A stretch of 44,601 nucleotides of DNA. Origin: UBA5868 sp964482025 (GTDB lineage: Bacteria > Pseudomonadota > Gammaproteobacteria > Pseudomonadales > Cellvibrionaceae). Below are positions 38,136 through 44,601 of the stretch, in pieces (position 1 is the stretch's first letter; every line of letters begins with the position of its first letter). The DNA lies in the NCBI GenBank assembly GCA_964482025.1, contig CAYZVN010000019.1:1-44601 (forward strand), read 5' to 3'. The notes under the pieces were generated by a model, which was not told where the DNA came from, searched no databases, and saw only the letters and a program-made list of their open reading frames with translations. Both the position numbers and the translations under genes were made by a program.

Positions 38136-40984
38136 ATGAGAATAGGATTGGCCTTATCGACCCTGTTATTCGCACTGACTCTTACGATAGGCTGCACAAG
38201 CCCGCGAGGGAATGGCGGAGGTTCTGCAACGGAGTCGAGTTTCACAAAAGACGCCCAGGGTATCACGGTGCCTTTACCTTATGGCTTCGCCAAGCAGGTG
38301 CGCTTACAGCTTTACGCAGAAGATATTGTGCGGGTGACGGCAACACCGCAAACCGATTTTGCCAATTTACCCGACTACTTAATGGTGGTGGCAGAGCCGC
38401 AAGCGGTTGCCTTCGAGGTTGAGGAGACGGCTGACAGCGTGGAATTGAGAACTCGCAAACTCCGTGCCCGTGTGGATCGCAAGACGGGTGCCGTGACCTT
38501 TTTTGATGCCAAGGGTAAGCGCATGCTGGCGGAAGCGAATCGAGGTACTTTTGCGCCGGTCATTGACGAGCCAGGTCCGATAGATGCCGACGCTTATGCG
38601 CTACAGCAGCGATTTAATGTGGAAAAAGATGAAGGCTTTTTTGGTCTCGGCCAACAGCAGGATGGTTTGGTGAACTATGCCGGCCATGATGTAGAGCTGA
38701 CAACCCATAATTTGGAAATTGCTATTCCCTTTGTGGTCTCCAGCAAAAATTACGGCGTGCTCTGGAACAATGCCGCAGTGACCCGCTTTGGCGACCCGCG
38801 TCCTGCTGAGCCTTTGGCGGAGGGTTTTATTCTCTATGATGCCGACGGCAACAAAGGCGGTTTGACGGTGACCTATTACGACGGCGAGACGCAACTGCTA
38901 AGTCGTACCGAGACGGATACCAACTATCAATATCTCCGCAGTGGCAATGAGCGCGAATTTCCGTTTCCGCCAGAGGTGGCCTCTGCAAAAGATTTGCGTT
39001 TATTAATTGAGGGCAGTTTGCAGGCCAAACAGTCAGGCGTATATACGATCAAAATGTATTCCAGCGGCTACGCGAAATTGACGGTCGATGACGAGCTTAA
39101 ACTTGATCGCTGGCGGATGAATTGGAATCCTTGGTATCACAACGTCGATTTGCCGTTCCACAACGGCGAGAAAAAGCCCATTTCCGTTTCCTGGATACCC
39201 AATGATGGTTATCTGCGCTTGTTGCAAAATTCTCCCCAAGGTGAGATCGCCGAAGGCCAAATGTCCCTGGCCAGCGATACGGGAAAAGCCATCGATTATT
39301 TCTTTTGTATTGGCGACAACAAGGACGAGGTGATCAGTGGTTACCGCCGCTTAACGGGAAAGTCTGTGCTGCTGCCCAAGTGGGCTTACGGTTTTTGGCA
39401 GAGTCGGGAGCGCTATAAAACGCAACAGGAGATTATCGATGTCCTTAAGGAATACCGCGCCCGTAATATTCCCATCGACAACATTGTCTTGGATTGGTCC
39501 TATTGGCCCGAAGATGCGTGGGGCAGTCACGATTTTGATGCCCAGTTTTTTCCAGATCCACAAGCGTTGGTGGACCAAGTGCACCAGCTGAATGCCAATA
39601 TCATGATCTCGGTATGGCCGAAGTTTTATCCAGAAACTGACCATTATCAGGAGCTTGATAACAAAGGTTATATGTTCAATAAAAATATCCAAGAAGGTAA
39701 TTTAGATTGGATAGGTAAGGGATACCTCAATGCGTTTTATGATGCTTTTGCACCTGAGGCGCGGGAGATTTTCTGGCGGCAGATCGACAAAAAAATTAAT
39801 GCCTATGGCTTCGATGCTTGGTGGTTAGATGCGGTGGAGCCCGATATGCACTCCAATCTTAGTGTTACCCATCGCAAAGACTTGATGACGCCTAATGCTT
39901 TGGGCACCGGTGCGGAATATTTTAATGCCTATGCGCTGCCCCATGCCGAAACGGTTTATCTGCGCGATCGACAGTCGCAACCGGATAAACGCGTATTTAT
40001 TCTCACCCGCTCTGGCTTTGGCGGCATTCAGCGTACGGCCTCGGCAATTTGGAGTGGCGACATAGTGTCGCGCTGGTCAAACCTAAAAGAGCAAATCGCT
40101 GCGGGTATAGGGGTTGGCTTATCGGGCGTGCCTAACTGGACGTTTGATATAGGAGGCTTTACCCCAGAAGACCGCTTTCGTCGAGGGAACAAAGGCGCTG
40201 TGGGGCCAGTAAGCGATATGGACTCCGAGCAAATAGAAGAATGGCAGGAGTTGAATACTCGCTGGTTTCAGTTTGGTGCTTTTGTGCCCTTATTCCGCGC
40301 TCACGGCCAGAATCCCTATAGGGAGATTTACAATATTGCCCCGGCGGAGAGCAAAGCCTATGAAAGTATGGTCTGGTACACCCGCTTGCGTTATCGCTTA
40401 ATGCCTTACATTTATTCCGAGGCGGCGGATATGTATCACCGCGATGGCACCTTGATGCGCGGTTTAGTCATGGATTTTGGTGATGATGCTGCAGTGATGG
40501 ATATTAATGACCAATACATGTTCGGACCGGCGTTTTTAATCAATCCGATCTACGAATTCGGCGCACGCAGCCGCCAAGTTTATTTGCCCAAGGGTGCTGT
40601 TTGGTATGACTTTTACTCGGGAGAGAAATTGTCCGGCGGCCAACGTATAACGGCGGAAGCGCCCTATGAGCGTATGCCAATTTACGTCAAGGCTGGCTCG
40701 ATTGTGCCCACGGGGCCGGCGGTACAATACGTCTACGAAAAACCGGCAGCGCCGCTTACCCTGAATATCTACACGGGCGCCGACGGTTTTTATGAATTAT
40801 ATGAAGACGATGGCAAAACCTATGACTACGAGAACGGTGCCTTTTCGCGCATTCCGTTGCACTACTCGGACAAGAGCGGCACGCTCACCATCGGCGATCG
40901 AACGGGTTTCTTTAATGGCATGGTCCGCAATCGTGAGTTCCATATTCGCTGGATACACGGCCCGCGGGAAAATGCCGCGGACTT
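38136..40984 (+). CDS. GH31 alpha-xylosidase with PA14 insert (3' end in assembly gap)
   Basis: At least 949 residues, truncated by the N run. A signal with a slightly off-consensus lipobox (TIGC, Cys20) suggests a lipoprotein. The N-terminal galactose-mutarotase-like domain is interrupted by a PA14 domain (about 250-365), as in Cellvibrio xyloglucan alpha-xylosidase Xyl31A. The GH31 barrel has nucleophile Asp565 in WWLDAVEPDMHS and acid/base Asp642 in WSGDIVSRW, then LSGVPNWTFDIGGF. A DUF5110-like end (YTGADGFYELYEDDGKTYDY) is nearly complete, so little is missing. It probably removes alpha-1,6-xylose from xyloglucan oligosaccharides. The usual GH35/GH95 partners are not in view. Confidence 0.92.
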
Positions 40985-41084
40985 NNNNNNNNNNNNNNNN
41001 NNNNNNNNNNNNNNNNNNNNNNNNNNNNNNNNNNNNNNNNNNNNNNNNNNNNNNNNNNNNNNNNNNNNNNNNNNNNNNNNNNNN
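40985..41084. other. Assembly gap (100 N)
   Basis: One hundred N separate the 3' end of the GH31 gene from the 3' end of the response regulator gene. True distance, and the adjacency of the two contigs, are not proven by the sequence. Confidence 0.99.
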
Positions 41085-41713
41085 ATGAATTGTGTTTCAG
41101 GGTTGATATTAATTTTTCGGCGAAGATTTTTGATATGAAAATCGATGGAGCGCAGGCTGGACTCTGAAAACTCTATATGAGCGCCCTCCAGTAATTCCTC
41201 ACGAGAAAATGCTCGCGAAGGATTTGTCAGAAACATCTCCAGCAAGCCAAATTCGATTTGCGTCAGGGTGATCACTTCATTGTCCAATTTCACCAGACGC
41301 TCATCCAGATTCATCTGGATTTTCCCGTAAGACAAAGTACGCGGACTGGAGCCGGTTCTGCGCAGTACGGCTTTAACTCGCGCCATCAGCTCCCGAGGGT
41401 TGAACGGCTTGCAAATATAATCGTCGGCACCCTTGGCAAAGCCCTCCAGGCGATGCATATCTTCAGCCAGAGCGGTCACCATAATAATCGGTACGTCGGA
41501 AATCGTGCGGATCTTTTCGCATACGGTTGCGCCGTCCATTTTCGGTAGCATCATGTCTAAAATAACCAGGTCCGGCCGATAGCGATCAAATAATGACAAA
41601 GCCTCCGGTCCTGTGGTTGCAACCTTATAGGCGAACGATTCATGGGTGAGATATTTGCACACCATGTCGGCGATTCGCTCATCGTCCTCGACGACCAATA
41701 TGGTCTTATTCAT
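41085..41713 (-). CDS. OmpR/BaeR-family response regulator (3' end in assembly gap)
   Basis: 209 residues are visible; the last ~15-25 are lost in the gap. Receiver domain (1-120): acidic pair Asp10/Asp11, phospho-acceptor Asp53 in LVILDMMLPKMDG, switch Thr in MVTALAE, and Lys in CKPFNPREL. A winged-helix DNA-binding domain follows (LTQIEFGLLEMFLTNPSRAFSREELLEG and SLRSIDFHIKNLRRKI). The missing end should include the GxGY wing. The start overlaps the end of the kinase gene by 8 bases. It likely binds direct repeats; a candidate site is in the kinase/DUF3237 intergenic region. Confidence 0.93.
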
Positions 41714-43160
41714 AGAGCACCTCACCTAAAGGCAGTAAAATTTCTATGCGTAAGCCGCCGTGATCACCGCGCTTTGCCCTAATGGTGCCGCCGTGAGCTG
41801 CAATAATTTCCTTGCAGATCGCAAGCCCCAGCCCTGCACCTCCTGCGCTGCTACCGTTGGAGATGGGCAGACGATAGAGGCGGTCGAAAATGCGGGGCAG
41901 GAACTCATCTGCAAGGCCGGGGCCCGAGTCTTCCAGGGCGATGAGCGTTTGCGTATCTTTTACTTCCTCGCTGATCCAAAGCGTGCCGGGCGAGCTGGTA
42001 TACCTCAGGCAATTTTCCAAAAGATTCACCAATACCTGGGACAGTCGGTGCGCGTCGGCATCAATATAAACCGGTTCGCTTGGATAATTCTGGTGTACCT
42101 CTATTTGCTTGGCAGCGAGGCGAGCACTATAGGCATGAATTTGTTCTGCTATCACCGTTGCCATTCGCACCGGCGCGCGCTGGAGTTGAAGCCCCATCTC
42201 TTCGATCTGACATAGTTGATACAAATCATCGGCAATGCGTTTAATGCGCAGGGCTTCTTTTTGCAGGAGTTCGGCGGTGTTTTCGTCACATTTGGAGAGG
42301 TCATCACAAATGGCAAATACTTCGCCCACCAATACGGTTAAAGGCGCTTTTAGTTCGTGGGAGACATCCATCAGCCACTGCTTTTGCCGCTGTTGATAAA
42401 TGCCCAACTCTTCCGATATGGAATTAAAACCCTCCGCCAGCTCTTGCAGCTCGTCACCGGTGGAGACATGAACCACACTGGTAAAATCGCGCTTGGCGAT
42501 TTGCTTTGCTTTCTGCGTCAGGCGATGGATGGGAGCGGTGATATGACGCGATAAAATAAAAGTCAAAAATATCGCAAACAATCCACCAATGGCGGCAGAC
42601 CAGTAAACAATTCGAAGTTGTTGATCAAAAAAGTATTGCGCCAGTGGCAGCATATCCACGTCAATGCTGCCAACTCTCAGCCAGCCGACCGTTTCGCCGT
42701 TTGCTTTAATGCGTTGATAAGTCGCCTCTTGATTGAGAAATTCTGCGGATATCAGCGGTTGCTTTTGCGCATCCAATAGCGAGAGGCGCTGATAAAAGGT
42801 GCCGAAGGGAAATTCCCACTCTGGCATCTCTTCAAACCCGGATGGCGGCACTGGGGATGGACCGTCCCGTTGTTCTGCCACTTCCGCCATTAAACGAAAG
42901 AAAACCGAAAAAAAAGTGCGGTCGACGGTTTCCCGCCATTGTCCCGGATTGTCCCGGAATGTGTTCCACGATGGTTGCTGTTCGTAATGTTCGCCGAGGG
43001 TTTTGGCGAGATTTCTGATGACCTCCCGGTCGATACCGTTTAGCGCGTTGCTATACATGCTTTTACTGGAAAAATAGCTCAGGCAGATAAACGCCGAAGT
43101 CAAGATGACAATAATGCCGGTGTTGATCAGCACGAGCTTATGAGCCAGTTTTAAACGCAT
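41706..43160 (-). CDS. BaeS-like sensor histidine kinase
   Basis: A 484-residue inner-membrane kinase: TM1 about 9-30, a periplasmic sensor of ~150 residues (31-180) rich in aromatic and acidic residues, TM2 about 186-205, HAMP (SRHITAPIHRLTQKAKQIA), HisKA with phospho-His268 in MDVSHELKAPLTVL, and an HATPase domain with N box NLLENCLRY, G1 EDSGPGLA and G2 GGAGLGLAICKEI. GGGAG precedes ATG at 43160. It is the first gene of a two-gene operon with the regulator and is divergent from the DUF3237 lipoprotein gene. The sequence does not reveal its signal. Confidence 0.93.
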   Translation of the reverse strand: MRLKLAHKLVLINTGIIVILTSAFICLSYFSSKSMYSNALNGIDREVIRNLAKTLGEHYEQQPSWNTFRDNPGQWRETVDRTFFSVFFRLMAEVAEQRDGPSPVPPSGFEEMPEWEFPFGTFYQRLSLLDAQKQPLISAEFLNQEATYQRIKANGETVGWLRVGSIDVDMLPLAQYFFDQQLRIVYWSAAIGGLFAIFLTFILSRHITAPIHRLTQKAKQIAKRDFTSVVHVSTGDELQELAEGFNSISEELGIYQQRQKQWLMDVSHELKAPLTVLVGEVFAICDDLSKCDENTAELLQKEALRIKRIADDLYQLCQIEEMGLQLQRAPVRMATVIAEQIHAYSARLAAKQIEVHQNYPSEPVYIDADAHRLSQVLVNLLENCLRYTSSPGTLWISEEVKDTQTLIALEDSGPGLADEFLPRIFDRLYRLPISNGSSAGGAGLGLAICKEIIAAHGGTIRAKRGDHGGLRIEILLPLGEVLYE

Positions 43161-43221
43161 GGTAGAACTCCCGCTTCTGGATGATTCGAAATTTTACACA
43201 GGTTAAATCGCTTTGGCGCAG

Positions 43222-43238
43222 CTGAGCGTCACGCTCAG
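43222..43238. promoter_or_regulatory. Palindrome in the divergent intergenic region
   Basis: CTGAGCGT-C-ACGCTCAG is a perfect 8-bp dyad, 62 bases from the kinase start and 162 from the lipoprotein start. Candidate operator. Confidence 0.35.
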
Positions 43239-43290
43239 TGATTGTGGCCGGCGTCTCATTTTTAGGCGGGGACAGGTGCAAAAGCGTGGA

Positions 43291-43323
43291 TCTCACAGGT
43301 TTCTCACATTTCGCCGATATAGT
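43291..43323 (+). promoter_or_regulatory. Candidate activator-dependent promoter with tandem response-regulator sites
   Basis: TCTCACA occurs at 43291 and 43302, exactly 11 bases apart, the spacing typical of OmpR-family half-sites. It covers the -35 position of a TATAGT -10 element (43318-43323, 5 of 6 matches), whose -35 sequence ACAGGT is poor. GTAAC at 43340 and 43351 repeats the 11-base spacing downstream. It drives the DUF3237 lipoprotein gene, which starts at 43400. Confidence 0.45.
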
Positions 43324-43399
43324 TTGCGTCGGAGAAGATGTAACGCAGTGGTAACCGGAATCGTTGTGCCTCCGACAACCCTCGCACAGGTATAGCACT

Positions 43400-44557
43400 A
43401 TGACTCGACTGCTAAAACCATTGTTGTCCACCATTGCCGTCGCCAAAGCCGGCACCATGATAAGCTTTCTCGCGCTTGCCGCTTGCGGAGGGCAGGCCGG
43501 TGATGCACCCAGCTCCAGCAGCTCATCTAGCTCGTCATCTTCCAGTTCTTCGTCTTCTAGCAGTTCCTCGTCATCTTCATCAAGTTCGTCCTCCAGCTCC
43601 TCTTCCGGCATCGCGCAGAACACGACTTATATCCCCGATTCATCCTGGAGCTGCGGTGTGCCCCAAGGGCTTCCGGCCCCGGATAAGGGCGAGTTGGTAT
43701 TTACCGTGACTATGGATTTAGGGGCCGTGCATGAGGTGGGTGAAACGCCCTACGGGGAGCGCCGCTTCTTTGATATTTCCGGCGGCACTTTTAATGGCCC
43801 ACGAATTTCCGGAACAGTGCTAAAAGGTGGTTTAGATTTCGAGTTGCAATTGACGAACGGCGCCATGGAGTTGGAGCAGATAGCGGTGCTGCGTACCTCT
43901 GACGGCGCCAATATTTTTATGCGCACCTGCGGCTTCGCGCCCGAGGGGGATGCCACTTCCCGTTTTGTTCCCGATATTGAAGCGCCCAACGGCAGCCAAC
44001 ACGCGTGGTTGAACTCGGGGAAATTCGCCGGCATTCGCCGCGTCAATGAGCGAACGGGCACGATTGAGTTAAGTATCTACGATATTGCGCAAGTGCCACT
44101 GAGTGAGCCGAAACTGCAATTGATTGATCCGCCTGGATTAGCGAACCAGCCGTGGGAGTGTGCGACCAACAATAATGGTCGCGGCGCGACAGTCATGACT
44201 GCCAATGTCGCTTTGGGCGGGTCGGTTTCGGTGGGTAATAGTAAGCGCGGGAATCGCAACATTATCCCCATTACCGGCGGTCGTTTGAGCGGGCGCTTGA
44301 ATGGTGTGGTGTTGCCCGGCGGGGCGGATTATCAGCTGAGCAGTGGCAATACCGTTTTGGACGCACGATACGCGCTGATGACCAATGATGGCGAATATAT
44401 TCTGGTGCGAAACTGCGGTCCCTTCGGCGCTATGGTTCCCCGCTTCGAAGTTCGCGCCAATGGCCCCCACGCCTATTTAAATCAAAACCGCTATTTAAGT
44501 TCCGATCCCGGCATAGGAGCAGGTGGTGTGTCCATTACCTTTTACGAGCAACGTTAA
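43400..44557 (+). CDS. Poly-Ser lipoprotein with two DUF3237 domains
   Basis: A 385-residue surface lipoprotein: lipobox LAAC with Cys29, a run of 32 Ser (38-69, all six Ser codons mixed), then two DUF3237-type repeats (about 95-228 and 264-385). Each has the pattern of a beta-strand block, an (I)(S/T)GG-x-(F/L)-x-G core (DISGGTFNGPRISG; PITGGRLSGRLNG), LxGGxD, and a YxLxTxDGxxIxxRxxG-like segment (first copy diverged). Each repeat is flanked by a Cys pair (Cys85/Cys177 and Cys254/Cys339) that could form a disulfide. DUF3237 has no established function; the linker is the type used for surface carbohydrate-active proteins in this family. ATG at 43400 was chosen over TTG at 43364, which would spoil the signal peptide. 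Confidence 0.85.
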   Translation: MTRLLKPLLSTIAVAKAGTMISFLALAACGGQAGDAPSSSSSSSSSSSSSSSSSSSSSSSSSSSSSSSSGIAQNTTYIPDSSWSCGVPQGLPAPDKGELVFTVTMDLGAVHEVGETPYGERRFFDISGGTFNGPRISGTVLKGGLDFELQLTNGAMELEQIAVLRTSDGANIFMRTCGFAPEGDATSRFVPDIEAPNGSQHAWLNSGKFAGIRRVNERTGTIELSIYDIAQVPLSEPKLQLIDPPGLANQPWECATNNNGRGATVMTANVALGGSVSVGNSKRGNRNIIPITGGRLSGRLNGVVLPGGADYQLSSGNTVLDARYALMTNDGEYILVRNCGPFGAMVPRFEVRANGPHAYLNQNRYLSSDPGIGAGGVSITFYEQR

Positions 44558-44601
44558 GCCGGTGCAATATGAGGGGATTTGCGGCAGCGGCTAGCTAAAT
44601 C

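Overview
The window looks like chromosomal DNA from a plant-polysaccharide-degrading gammaproteobacterium, most likely Cellvibrionaceae (the Cellvibrio, Saccharophagus and Teredinibacter type). The evidence is the nrdR-ribD-ribE-ribBA-ribH-nusB-thiL-pgpA gene order, gammaproteobacterial-type ParC, RadA, EttA and GlyA, and four secreted or surface proteins with long poly-serine linkers, a hallmark of that family. No tRNA, rRNA, CRISPR, prophage or insertion sequence was seen. Two runs of exactly 100 N (6015-6114 and 40985-41084) are scaffold gaps. Each interrupts genes, and the second means the last 3.5 kb is linked to the rest only by scaffolding.

Left part (1-18 kb), housekeeping plus unusual genes: the end of a monomeric isocitrate dehydrogenase; a 1031-residue protein that resembles eukaryotic phosphorylase kinase alpha/beta over its whole length; a mannosyl-3-phosphoglycerate phosphatase-like HAD enzyme; a LEA14-type lipoprotein; a DUF748 membrane protein; parC; two single-domain PilZ proteins; a minus-strand operon of a triple-DnaT-domain protein, a lambda-P-like helicase loader and a Bax-type glucosaminidase; radA; ettA; and glyA.

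Middle part (18-31 kb): a compact plus-strand riboflavin/thiamine/phospholipid operon with nusB inside it. The RibBA-type protein has lost the zinc ligands of its GTP cyclohydrolase II half, and a separate intact ribA follows. Next is a coupled signalling unit (TonB-dependent receptor, YfiR-family periplasmic protein, hybrid histidine kinase), a 63-residue hypothetical protein, and an AraC-HTH/O6-alkylguanine methyltransferase fusion.

Right part (31-44.6 kb), a plant cell-wall utilisation island: a circularly permuted GH16 beta-glucanase with poly-Ser and a GlyGly-CTERM tail; a membrane-anchored AraC-type regulator; an 868-bp regulatory intergenic region; and three plus-strand lipoproteins, namely malectin-GH10 xylanase, malectin-GH43 beta-xylosidase/arabinofuranosidase and a PA14-containing GH31 alpha-xylosidase. 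After the gap come an OmpR/BaeR-like two-component system and a divergent poly-Ser lipoprotein with two DUF3237 repeats. Together these suggest cell-surface attack on xylan, mixed-linkage glucan and xyloglucan, with uptake and sensing at the outer membrane. The intergenic regions carry several strong palindromes, direct repeats and terminators that look like unstudied control sites.
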